64,000 nucleotides of DNA, taken from NCBI RefSeq assembly GCF_019393635.1, contig NC_057863.1, forward strand, positions 639,368,306 through 639,432,305. Direction: 5' to 3'. The DNA is from Dromiciops gliroides (lineage: Eukaryota > Chordata > Mammalia > Microbiotheria > Microbiotheriidae). Within the stretch, counting starts at the first letter, position 1, and each line of letters starts with the position of its first letter. The notes under the pieces were generated by a model that ran no database searches, was not told the origin of the DNA, and worked only from the letters and a program-made list of their open reading frames with translations. Positions 24,901 to 30,237 of the stretch are shown piece by piece. The translations under genes were made by a program, and so were the position numbers.

Positions 24901-27818
24901 AAACCTGCTCCCTTCGGAAGCCTCTGCAAAGACCATGAGGCTCTAAAGGGCTTTTGGCCCCTGGTTTTTGACACTTGTGTCTCCCTCCCCTCCAGGTGAT
25001 GGGACATCCCTAGGCCAGAACTGGGCGGGGGGGGGGGGGGGCAGTCATGCTGCTGGGGAAGACTCTGAGGGAAGGGTCAGCCCCCACACGTCCTCTCTTG
25101 TGCTTCCAGGTTGGTGACTTCGGGCTGGCCAGAGAATACGGCTCCCCACTCAAAGCGTACACGCCAGTGGTGGTGACGCTGTGGTACCGGGCCCCAGAGC
25201 TGCTACTAGGAGCGAAGGTACCCACCCCGCCATTTCTAGGGGACAGCTTGTCCTTCCAAGCAGTGTCTTCAAAGGACTGTTGTGCCCATTAGTTTCTGGT
25301 GAATTACTCAATGGGAAACCCCTGTGATACTGGTTCTGGACCTTGAGGATGCCTTTGGTGCGTCTGTCCCAGGGCTGGGGGCCAGCCCAGAAGCTCCGTC
25401 CTTCCCCTTCCTCGTCCTTATGGGCTCTCTTGGACTCTCCTACCCTGCTTTCTTTCTCATTGACTTCTTTGCTCAAATTTTCAGGAATATTCCACTGCAA
25501 TCGACATGTGGTCAGTGGGCTGCATATTTGGGGAGCTATTAACTCAGAAGCCCCTGTTTCCAGGGAAATCAGAGATCGACCAAATCAACAAAGTATTTAA
25601 GGTAATGCATTTATAGGTCTGAATCTTCCTACCGCTTTGCCTCTTTGAGGGGAGAAAAGGGTAGTGGCAGTGACTGGCAATGTGTCCACGCTCATGGCTC
25701 CTACTGTAAGGTCATCTTCACTAGACAGGAGGGTGTCCTGAGCCTAGGATCTGGGGTCCCCTCCCAAGTGAACGAGGATTGTCTTGCTCCAGCCAAACCA
25801 GCCCGAGGGGTTGTGTGCTGACCTGCACAGGCAGTGTGATGCATCTCTGACTCTCTGCATCTCACAAATGTCTTGCTCTTCCCCCTCCTCATTTACAAAT
25901 GAGAACGTTAACCAGATTCAGAGCTGTGAGGTCACTAAGCCAGAGGCACACGCCCAGGAAGCAGGTAGAAAGCCTCCCTCCCCCTGGTTTGAGCACAGAC
26001 CCAGACAAGCTTGTCTGGGTGGGCGGACAAGGAGGTGGCCCGGTGACTAGGGCTGTGCTGGACATCTGGCCTATACTAGGGCGGGCAGACAAGGACGTGG
26101 CCCGGTGACTAGGGCTGTGCTGGACATCTGGCCCATACCAGGGCAGGCAGACGAGATGGCCCAGTGACTAGGGCTGTGCTGGTACTGTCTGGCCCGTCTG
26201 TGCTGTACTTCTGGCCTGTCCCAGGGCTGGGGCCCTCACACCCTTGCAGCTGGTACTTTAGGGCGGATTTCTCTGCCATCAGAGCCTGGAGAGAGGAGGT
26301 AACATGAAGAAATCCTTTTCTTGGCAGGACCTGGGAACTCCAAGTGAGAAGATTTGGCCTGGTTACAATGACCTTCCAGCAGTGAAGAAGATGACTTTTA
26401 CAGAATATCCCTATAATAACTTGCGGAAAAGATTTGGGGCCCTCCTTTCTGACCAGGGCTTCGACCTCATGAACAAGTAAGTGGCCCCAGGATCCTCTTT
26501 CTGGGCCGGGGCCAGGGCCTTCCTCCAGCTCTCCCCCTGCAGCTAGTGGTGGGCAGGCCCCTTCCCGGGAGCCCCGTACCAAGCACACTTGACCCTGCCA
26601 ACAGGAGGCTTGAAGGATCTTTAGGCTGGGATGGCAGGGGTGGGGGGGGGTGGCATCTGTGTGTGGGCTCTGGGCTGGCCCTGCCGCTGGACTGAGCACA
26701 CTCTTGGGGCTCAGAATGACTCCCACCAGCCATCCTCCTCTCACTGAATCCCTAGTCTGACAAGGTGGGACGGCCCCAGGTCAGCTATTCCCCTCCATAG
26801 CCTACCAGCTCCTTCCTAATGGGGCTGCTGCCTCTTGTCCTCACACCCTCTTTCCGTGGTCAATGAACAGTTTGGTAAAACTGCTCCTTCTCAAAAGGAC
26901 ACGGTTAGCCTGAACCAGCCAGCTTGGCAGCTGAACCAGACAGTGTATCGAGCGTCCCACCCCCCTAGCCCTCCGCCTCCCTAGTAAAGGCAGGGAGGAA
27001 GGTGCATGTGCCAGACTTCTGCTCCCTCCAGAGCCGGGCCTGGCTGTATGGAGTGGACAGTGTGGCCTTCATGTTCTCACTCAGATGTTGTCTGCCTTGT
27101 GCTTCCTCCCCTAAGTCCTCCTGAGCTTCTCAGAGCACTTTTAGCCTCACTTCCCCCAGGGCAGTGATGCCCACTTGTTGCCTGCCTAGTCCAGCTGTGG
27201 CCATTCCCTGGGCACTAACCACTTGGCTAACTGACCCTGGCTGGTGGGGATTTCCCCCACTCCGGAATCTCAAATCCAGCTTTAAGTTCTTTCCAGGTTG
27301 CAGGGACCCTAATTTGATTCCCATCTACCCGCTGGTGCTTAGACCACCCTGTGTGCCCAAGCCTGACTTCATCTGTTCTGGTCTTCATCTTCCTCTCCAG
27401 GTTCTTGACCTATTATCCCGGCCGCAGGATCAATGCCGAGGATGGCCTGAAGCACGAGTACTTCCGAGAAACCCCCCTTCCCATTGACCCTTCCATGTTC
27501 CCCACGTGGCCAGCCAAGAGCGAGCAACAGAGGGTCAAGCGAGGCACCAGCCCCCGCCCTCCAGAAGGAGGACTTGGGTACAGCCAGCTGGTAAGTGGTC
27601 AGCGCCAAGAGCTGGACGGGCACTCGAAGGGGTCCTTCCCCCGCCAGGCACCTCGTGGGCCAGCGGGGCTGCCGCCAGCCTCCCTCCCTGCCGCATCGCT
27701 CACCCAGCTTCTTGGCTTTTCCCAGGGGGACGATGACCTCAAAGACACCGGCTTCCATCTTACCACCACCAATCAGGGAGCATCTGCGGCTGGCCCGGGC
27801 TTCAGCCTCAAGTTTTAA
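833..27818 (+). CDS. CDK11B: CDK11 (PITSLRE) protein kinase, 3' 16 coding exons, 5'-partial
   Basis: Cyclin-L-dependent Ser/Thr kinase of the CDC2-like family, acting in transcription, pre-mRNA splicing and mitosis. Exons: 833-971, 12024-12160, 15020-15142, 15806-15901, 16018-16155, 18435-18500, 19483-19658, 20582-20672, 23294-23415, 24008-24113, 24271-24392, 25110-25217, 25485-25601, 26328-26476, 27401-27590, 27726-27818. Every junction is GT-AG and phases agree, giving 656 residues plus stop. The first ~130 residues expected from human p110 (about 780-795 aa) lie outside the window. Numbering from the first full codon: basic/Glu-rich region 1-130, acidic tract ~170-200, internal Met 218, glycine loop EEGTYG 306-311, Lys328, PITSLRE 340-346, HRD 421-423, DFG 441-443, APE 466-468. 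All catalytic residues are intact. Human has two near-identical paralogues (CDK11A/B); the suffix here is by convention only. Confidence 0.97.
1912..2105 (+). mobile_element. MIR/CORE-type SINE with L2-like tail
   Basis: GACCTGAGTTTGAATCCCAT, TAGCTGGGTGACCTCAGAC and a tail with CCTTAAGGTCCCTTCTAGCT. The tail matches the shared L2/MIR 3' end. Confidence 0.65.
2156..2309 (+). mobile_element. Marsupial tRNA-type SINE (WSINE1-like)
   Basis: Full-length copy: GGCTAGGTGGCGCAGTGGAT to TAGCTGTGTGACCCTGGGCA with an A-rich tail. Target-site duplication AAAGTTATACCAGG / AAAGTTATACTAGG flanks it. Confidence 0.9.
2990..3480 (-). mobile_element. CR1/L3-like LINE fragment
   Basis: Reverse of the CR1/L3 3' region: GTTAGGAAGTTTTTCCCCAC and ATCAAACCTAAATTTGC followed by the GGGGCCAAG segment. 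Strongly diverged. Confidence 0.5.
3965..4545 (-). pseudogene. RPS24P: RPS24 processed pseudogene interrupted by a SINE
   Basis: On the minus strand, the frame from ATG 4538 reads [14 protein letters not shown], then after the [22 protein letters not shown] and [20 protein letters not shown], clearly ribosomal protein eS24 (RPS24) without introns. The C-terminal end is frameshifted (KVGAGKK is in another frame). A minus-strand AATAAA at 3985-3980 fits the mRNA 3' end. A tRNA-type SINE (4246-4402) splits the DV codons. Many substitutions show it is not functional. Confidence 0.9.
4246..4402 (+). mobile_element. Marsupial tRNA-type SINE inside the RPS24 pseudogene
   Basis: Full-length copy with a C-run then A tail. 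The flanks ATGACATCTGG / AAGACATCTGG are the target duplication within the pseudogene reading frame. Confidence 0.92.
4637..4919 (+). pseudogene. RN7SLP: 7SL (SRP) RNA retropseudogene
   Basis: Starts GCCAGGCGTGAGGGGGCAC and continues through AATCCCTGCTTCCCAGGAGG, ...TGCCGATCAGTGATGGG and CCTGGCTAACGTAGGGAGAC. It follows the human 7SL order end to end: Alu-domain 5' part, S-domain middle, Alu-domain 3' part, over ~283 bp. Substitutions and indels are frequent, so it is a decayed copy. Both the S-domain and the Alu-domain parts are present, so it is not an Alu-type element. Confidence 0.85.
5160..5425 (-). mobile_element. L1 ORF2 fragment
   Basis: Minus-strand translation resembles the L1 ORF2 C-terminal part ([25 protein letters not shown]) with several stops. 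Old. Confidence 0.7.
5435..5650 (-). other. Unidentified short basic open frame, possible retropseudogene fragment
   Basis: Minus-strand frame beginning [19 protein letters not shown] and ending FRFDKKC-stop, 63 codons, Lys/Arg-rich. It lies between an L1 fragment and a SINE. The composition looks protein-like, but I could not match it to a named family and no introns or start context support a gene. Confidence 0.3.
5777..5947 (-). mobile_element. Marsupial tRNA-type SINE
   Basis: Reverse copy: TTAGTGAGGCAGTTGGGGTT to GAGCCACCTAGCCGCGCCC, followed by a C-run. Confidence 0.88.
6655..7012 (-). mobile_element. L1 ORF2 fragment, older copy
   Basis: The reverse complement covers the L1 3' ORF2 region, including AGAGCAATTTGGAATTATG-like and CCCCAAYTG...GAAATGGTCAAAGGA-like segments with many changes. 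It abuts a forward L1. Confidence 0.6.
7013..8130 (+). mobile_element. L1 3' end (ORF2 C-terminus and 3' UTR), part 1
   Basis: The frame resembles L1 ORF2: [49 protein letters not shown] and, after a [14 protein letters not shown] and [10 protein letters not shown]. It contains the ORF2 Cys/His motif. 5'-truncated and interrupted by a SINE (7400-7553). The 3' UTR continues to 8130, where an inverted L1 cuts in. Confidence 0.9.
7400..7553 (-). mobile_element. Marsupial tRNA-type SINE inside L1 ORF2
   Basis: Antisense full-length SINE. A 17-bp duplication TGATCCAACCATTCTGG / TGATCCAACCTTTCTGG proves insertion into the L1 coding sequence. Confidence 0.93.
8131..8622 (-). mobile_element. Inverted L1 3' end inserted in another L1
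   Basis: Reverse L1 3' UTR: TTTTATTATTTTCCAGTTAC, GATAGGTTATATATGTACAA-like and CTCAAAAAAAGAACAAAAAA. Bounded by a 10-bp duplication TCTGATTCTT at 8121-8130 and 8623-8632. It carries its own SINE (8200-8358). Confidence 0.88.
8200..8358 (-). mobile_element. Marsupial tRNA-type SINE in the inverted L1
   Basis: Antisense copy with T-rich start. Duplication TCAACATTTG lies on both sides within the L1 3' UTR. Confidence 0.9.
8623..8832 (+). mobile_element. L1 3' UTR, part 2 of the split copy
   Basis: Resumes the forward L1 after the inverted insertion: CTAATGCAGAAATATGTTTA to GAAAATAATAAAATACTTTT and a GAAA-repeat tail. Confidence 0.85.
9263..9410 (+). mobile_element. Marsupial tRNA-type SINE
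   Basis: Full-length with A tail. Duplication AAAGGGCATTCT / AAAAAGCATTCT flanks it. Confidence 0.9.
9750..10060 (-). repeat. Dispersed repeat related to 6040-6260
   Basis: GACGTTCTTGCCAGCCCATC and GAGCCTGG segments match the block at about 6125-6260 in order. Probably two old copies of the same element, perhaps L1 3' UTR-derived. Family not identified. Confidence 0.4.
11190..11425 (-). mobile_element. MIR/CORE-type SINE, reverse
   Basis: Runs from GTAGCGTTTTACGGTGTG through ACTTGCACCAGGTCACAAAG to GTACCACCTAGTTGCTCTAT. Diverged marsupial MIR-type copy. Confidence 0.65.
12024..12160 (+). CDS. CDK11B: CDK11 exon b: basic helical linker
   Basis: Encodes [16 protein letters not shown] and onward to REARRE, a charged likely coiled-coil or single-helix stretch (residues 46-91). 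Acceptor CAG at 12021-12023, donor GTAACG. It lies 11 kb from the previous exon. Confidence 0.95.
12485..12960 (-). mobile_element. CR1/L3-like LINE 3' fragment
   Basis: AGAGTTGGAAAAGACTTTAG and GGGCCATCTAAGCCAAGC, then CGCCCATTCCCTTTGGGACA, the reverse CR1/L3 3' end. Strongly diverged. Confidence 0.55.
13786..13943 (-). mobile_element. Marsupial tRNA-type SINE
   Basis: Antisense copy, AAGTGAGGCAATTGGGGTTA to GCGCCACCTAGCTGCCCC, with a T-rich leader. Confidence 0.9.
14545..14845 (+). mobile_element. CR1/L3-like LINE 3' end
   Basis: Contains TTTAGCCGGGAGAAGACTTT, CTGCTTGGCCCCACAGGGCA and the terminal GGGCTGGATAGCTG...CCAACTCTGAGATTCCGTGA. It sits just upstream of CDK11 exon c. Confidence 0.6.
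15020..15142 (+). CDS. CDK11B: CDK11 exon c
   Basis: Encodes [20 protein letters not shown] and onward to GDGRKP (residues 92-132). The acceptor follows GGGTTGCCAG; the donor is GTAAGC. The reading phase links E-V across the junction with the preceding exon. Confidence 0.95.
15806..15901 (+). CDS. CDK11B: CDK11 exon d
   Basis: Encodes [20 protein letters not shown] and onward to the Ser-rich SSAESSS (residues 133-164). Acceptor TTTCCTAG, donor GTAGCT. Confidence 0.94.
16018..16155 (+). CDS. CDK11B: CDK11 exon e: acidic tract
   Basis: A run of GAG/GAA codons gives the acidic low-complexity tract with interspersed Ser (SSSEESEEE), ending [14 protein letters not shown] (residues 165-210). Acceptor TTCTCCAG, donor GTAAGG. 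The length of this tract is likely to vary between species. Confidence 0.94.
16490..17930 (+). mobile_element. L2 LINE, reverse transcriptase region
   Basis: Contains AAATTCCTAGAAAAAATTGT and TCCACTTCCTCTCCTCTCAC. Translation pieces such as [18 protein letters not shown] resemble L2 RT. Broken by frameshifts; long but decayed. Confidence 0.75.
17935..18108 (-). mobile_element. hAT-like DNA transposon fragment inserted in L2
   Basis: Ends CCCCTGGTTAAGAACCTCTG, matching the terminal sequence AGGGGTTCTTAACC seen elsewhere in the window. Internal TTTCAGCCAGAGGTTGGT is present twice. Confidence 0.6.
18115..18315 (+). mobile_element. L2 3' end
   Basis: CCTGGCATGTAGTAGGCACT and TAATACACGCTTGTTGATTG, the L2 3' end. 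Likely the continuation of the copy at 16490-17930, split by the hAT insertion. Confidence 0.75.
18435..18500 (+). CDS. CDK11B: CDK11 exon f, containing the p58 start codon
   Basis: Encodes [20 protein letters not shown]. The in-frame ATG at 18455-18457 corresponds to the internal start used for the mitotic p58 isoform in human, giving about 439 residues here. Donor GTGAGA. Confidence 0.93.
18783..19020 (+). mobile_element. MIR SINE
   Basis: AGAGGCAGTGTGGCATGGTG through CCGGGCAAGTCACTGAACC to CTTCATCTGTAAAGTAATTG, the classic MIR order. Confidence 0.75.
19483..19658 (+). CDS. CDK11B: CDK11 exon g, with caspase-type site
   Basis: Encodes [20 protein letters not shown] and onward to [14 protein letters not shown] (residues 233-291). 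It contains [12 protein letters not shown], which matches the caspase-processed YVPD/S motif described for human CDK11 p110. Acceptor TTTTAAAG, donor GTCAGC. Confidence 0.95.
20582..20672 (+). CDS. CDK11B: CDK11 exon h: glycine-rich loop
   Basis: Starts the kinase domain: [20 protein letters not shown] then [10 protein letters not shown], residues 292-321, the ATP-binding glycine loop. Acceptor CTCCCCAG, donor GTCAGT. Confidence 0.97.
21004..21151 (-). mobile_element. Marsupial tRNA-type SINE
   Basis: Antisense copy with a G-rich start. Duplication CATATGTCTT at 20994-21003 and 21152-21161. Confidence 0.9.
21980..22260 (+). repeat. Dispersed repeat, family not identified
   Basis: CCACTGTGTGCCAGGCCCCA and GTGAGGGAGACAAGCACATG resemble the block at 33015-33450. 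Two related copies imply an interspersed family that I cannot name. Confidence 0.4.
22380..22500 (-). mobile_element. MIR fragment
   Basis: GAGGTGTAGAGCTCTTTACC and GGTGGGGAAGCTGAGGCA. Short and diverged. Confidence 0.45.
23294..23415 (+). CDS. CDK11B: CDK11 exon i: catalytic Lys and PITSLRE helix
   Basis: Encodes [18 protein letters not shown] then PITSLREIN. Lys328 is the ATP-anchoring lysine. PITSLRE is the family-naming equivalent of PSTAIRE, the cyclin-contact helix. Acceptor CTTACAG, donor GTGAGC. Confidence 0.97.
23620..23695 (-). mobile_element. Truncated tRNA-type SINE
   Basis: GGGTTAAGTGACTTGTCCAG and GGTCACATAGCTAATAAGCA after a T-run. Only the 3' half of the element remains. Confidence 0.75.
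24008..24113 (+). CDS. CDK11B: CDK11 exon j: hinge region
   Basis: Encodes [20 protein letters not shown] then [15 protein letters not shown], the N-lobe strand and hinge. Acceptor TTCAAAG, donor GTACCT. Confidence 0.96.
24271..24392 (+). CDS. CDK11B: CDK11 exon k: HRD catalytic loop
   Basis: Encodes [18 protein letters not shown] and the catalytic loop [13 protein letters not shown], with Asp423 as catalytic base, ending GILK. Acceptor CTGCTGCAG, donor GTAGGA. Confidence 0.97.
24640..24835 (+). mobile_element. MIR SINE
   Basis: GCCTGGAGTCAGGGAGACCC, CAGTTTCTACATCTGTAAAA and the tail AGCACCGTATGTGTGCTAGC. Old MIR-type copy in a CDK11 intron. Confidence 0.65.
25023..25041 (+). repeat. Poly-G run
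   Basis: About 17 consecutive G within GGGCGGGG context, 70 bp before CDK11 exon l. Length is prone to slippage and sequencing error. Confidence 0.8.
25110..25217 (+). CDS. CDK11B: CDK11 exon l: DFG and activation segment
   Basis: Encodes [19 protein letters not shown] then [16 protein letters not shown] (residues 439-474), the whole activation segment from DFG to APE. Acceptor GCTTCCAG, donor GTACCC. A 17-base G run lies about 65 bp upstream. Confidence 0.97.
25485..25601 (+). CDS. CDK11B: CDK11 exon m
   Basis: Encodes [20 protein letters not shown] then [19 protein letters not shown] (residues 475-513), C-lobe helices. Acceptor TTTTCAG, donor GTAATG. Confidence 0.96.
26018..26205 (+). repeat. 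Minisatellite, ~60-62 bp period, 3 copies
   Basis: The unit containing GGTGACTAGGGCTGTGCTGG recurs at about 26042, 26104 and 26163, with the ACATCTGGCC and GCAGACAAGG parts between. The last copy is slightly shorter. Confidence 0.85.
26328..26476 (+). CDS. CDK11B: CDK11 exon n
   Basis: Encodes [20 protein letters not shown] and onward to [13 protein letters not shown]. It ends within a Lys codon (AA|G) at donor GTAAGT. Acceptor TTGGCAG. Confidence 0.96.
27401..27590 (+). CDS. CDK11B: CDK11 exon o: end of kinase domain
   Basis: Encodes [20 protein letters not shown] and onward through [13 protein letters not shown] to GGLGYSQL. It closes the kinase domain and begins the C-terminal tail. Acceptor CTCTCCAG, donor GTAAGT. 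Confidence 0.96.
27726..27818 (+). CDS. CDK11B: CDK11 terminal coding exon
   Basis: Encodes [20 protein letters not shown] and ends SLKF-stop (TAA 27816-27818). The C-terminus is nearly identical to human CDK11. Acceptor TTTTCCCAG. Confidence 0.97.
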   Translation, partial: GDDDLKDTGFHLTTTNQGASAAGPGFSLKF

Positions 27819-28690
27819 ACGCCGCGCCAGGCCACAGAGCAAAGGAAACCCCGACTGAGCCGCAGCCTGGCCGTGGCCCTGGGCACATGTGGACACATGG
27901 GCTGGGGGCGTGCCTCTCCCCTGCCCACCCTGACAACACATGCAGCCCAGGAGGGCCAAGAGGATGGGGGTGTCCAGCCGGGCTGGGAGCTTCGTCCTGG
28001 GACTCGTGTGTTTTGTTCTCAGTTTGGTTTTTTTTTACATTTTGTCTCACTTGGGCTTGTACATTTGTAGAATCCAAAGTCCAGCTTCCCTTGTCAAGCT
28101 GGCCTTTCCTTAGACTGCGTGACCCCCATCTGCCCCAGGGCGGGGCAAGGCAGATTGGCCGTAGTGAATGCTGGGGGCTGACGCAGAGGAGCTGTCGGTG
28201 TGGACGCTTGCCCTGGGGGTCTCTGCCCTTCACTGTGACACCCACAACAAGCGGTGCGTTCCCCTCAGCACAGCACAGCCACGCTGCAGTGAAAGCCAGG
28301 GGTCCTTGGCCACCCCAGACCCTTTGATGATGGCTTGATTTGGGACCAAAGCCAGAGCACATCACGTGACAGCTGTTGGGGCCCCTCTCCTCGGCCCCAC
28401 GGTGGTTTCCCCTACTTCCCTCCTCGGGGCAGCACCCGCCTTGAGCCTCCCCGTCTGTTGCCCCAACCTCGACATCAGCAGGAATTCTCTTCGTGTTTTA
28501 TACTCTCTCAAGCCGCGGTTTTCTAAGTGAACAACTCGATCCACTGCCTGGGAGCAGGGCAAGGAGCATCGGTCTGATTCAGATTCTGTACAAAGTTGGA
28601 CATTCATGCAAACTTAGCCACAGTGAAGTTTTTGTATATTGAGATTGTCATAAATTTTAAAATATAGTAAAATATTCTTGGAGGAAAACA
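27819..28690 (+). other. CDK11B: Probable CDK11 3' UTR
   Basis: Non-coding sequence directly after the CDK11 stop, ending in an AT-rich stretch (28628-28680, TTTTGTATATTGAGATT and AAATATAGTAAAATATTC) that looks like a 3' end. No perfect AATAAA is visible there. An ATTAAA at 29118-29123 could give a longer ~1.3 kb UTR. The end point is inferred. Confidence 0.5.
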
Positions 28691-30062
28691 CCTAGCCTGT
28701 TGTCCTTTGACGGCTTTGGACCACACAGAGCCAGGTGGCCTGGCCCTGCGAATAGGCCCGGGGAACGGCCTGGGCATCTCTGGCCCTGACACAAATGCAC
28801 ATGCCCCGGCCCTCCCTCCTCCCCCGAGGCCCTCTGGATAAGCCAGGGGTGACAGGGACCCTGTTCTGGGGGCTTTGGGGAGGGGCTGGACTCCAGGAGG
28901 CCACCGGGATGTTGGCTCCAAGCTTCAGGCCTTGGGTCTCCAGGCTAAAACTCCCCACTGACTCTGGCTGCTAGACCTTCCCCTTGGCCCCATCCCCCAG
29001 GGCCCTGCCCCGAATGGGCAGAATTCCTCTCCCCCCTTCCTGTGGACGGGCTGGGAGTTTGGGACGCCAGCCTCGGATGGAACCTAGGAAATAAGGCCCA
29101 GGAAGCAGAAATTGTTGATTAAAGCCAGATGTTTTTAGTAAAACTCATTTAAGGCCTCGGCTATGAGGAGAATGTCTCCGTCCGGTGCCAGCACTCACCA
29201 AGAATGCACAGGGAGTCTCGGGAGGGCCTTGGTCGTGTCCCCCACCCGCAGCAGCCTGCCAGGGCTTCCACGTGGCACTGCATCTGCTGGCCTGACAGCC
29301 GGGGGAGTGGCTTCCAGGCTTTCCCCTGGAAGGCCGAGGAGCAGCCCAGCTTGTCTCGTTGGGAAACGTGGGAGGGAGCCAGGGCCTGTGTTCAGGGGAG
29401 CTCTGCTGACCTCCCCACCCGATGAATCGTGGCCTTGGGGGAGGAGCTGGGGGGCAGGGAGATGGAGACCTCCCAGACCCCCCCTTAAGATATCAGATCA
29501 GGGCTTTCCTAAGGGGCAGCTTCCTCCTGCAGCTTTGGCCTGCAGCAGCAGCAGCAGGAGGCAAAGCCCATAGGTGGCCATTGGGTACTTGGGCACGCCA
29601 GCCATGCCCAGCCTCCAGCCCTTGTGGTCCTCCCAGACCCCTGCGTCCATTGCCCTCCACTCCCTATCACCAAGCCCTGTTGAACTCGACTTCTGCAGCT
29701 GTCTCATCTTGCCAATCTTAGCCCTGACTGGCCAAGCTCTGCCGGCCCTGGAACACTCCCATATCTGCCCAGCAGACGTGGGCCCCAGGGGCTGCCTGGG
29801 GTCTCCCCATCTCAGCCTTGGGAAGAGGAGGCAGAAAACTGAACACAGGTAAAATGCTTATCAGCTGCATGCCAAACTCTCGGCCCCCCAAATCGGGAGA
29901 GGATGCGGAGGGCAGAGAAGACAACCCTAACAGCCTGGCCCAGGGTCTGTGGGGGCTCAGGTTGGGGCTGAAAGGCCTCCCCCTCCCCCCATCCCAAGGC
30001 CCTTCACAAGGTGGGGGGGGCAGGTCAGCCTGCCCCCCAGCCTCCTCATCGTCCCTGCGCCG
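28691..30062. other. CDK11-MMP23 convergent intergenic spacer
   Basis: GC-rich unique-looking sequence between the two tail-to-tail genes. It should contain the MMP23 3' UTR (minus strand) and possibly the distal CDK11 3' UTR. I see no minus-strand AATAAA close to the MMP23 stop and no further coding exon. Confidence 0.5.
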
Positions 30063-30237
30063 TCAGTAATTCACCCGGATGCGCCAGGAATAGGTGGTGA
30101 GGATTCGATCTCTCTTCTTGACGACGCATGTGTAGGTGCCTTCATTGATGGCATTGACGATAATGCTCATGTGGCCCTCATTCAGGTCCAGATAACCCGG
30201 ATATGAGTACTCCAAGAGCTCCCGGTCCTTGTACCAG
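30063..30237 (-). CDS. MMP23B: MMP23 exon 8: Ig-like domain, second half
   Basis: Encodes [18 protein letters not shown] and [16 protein letters not shown], ending RIRVNY-stop. Trp338 and Cys374 complete the Ig core. Acceptor CGCCCCCAAG. Confidence 0.96.

Noticed and set aside
26109..26744. 211-codon antisense frame in CDK11
   Set aside because: Antisense shadow covering exon n, the minisatellite and GC-rich intron; no conserved domain.
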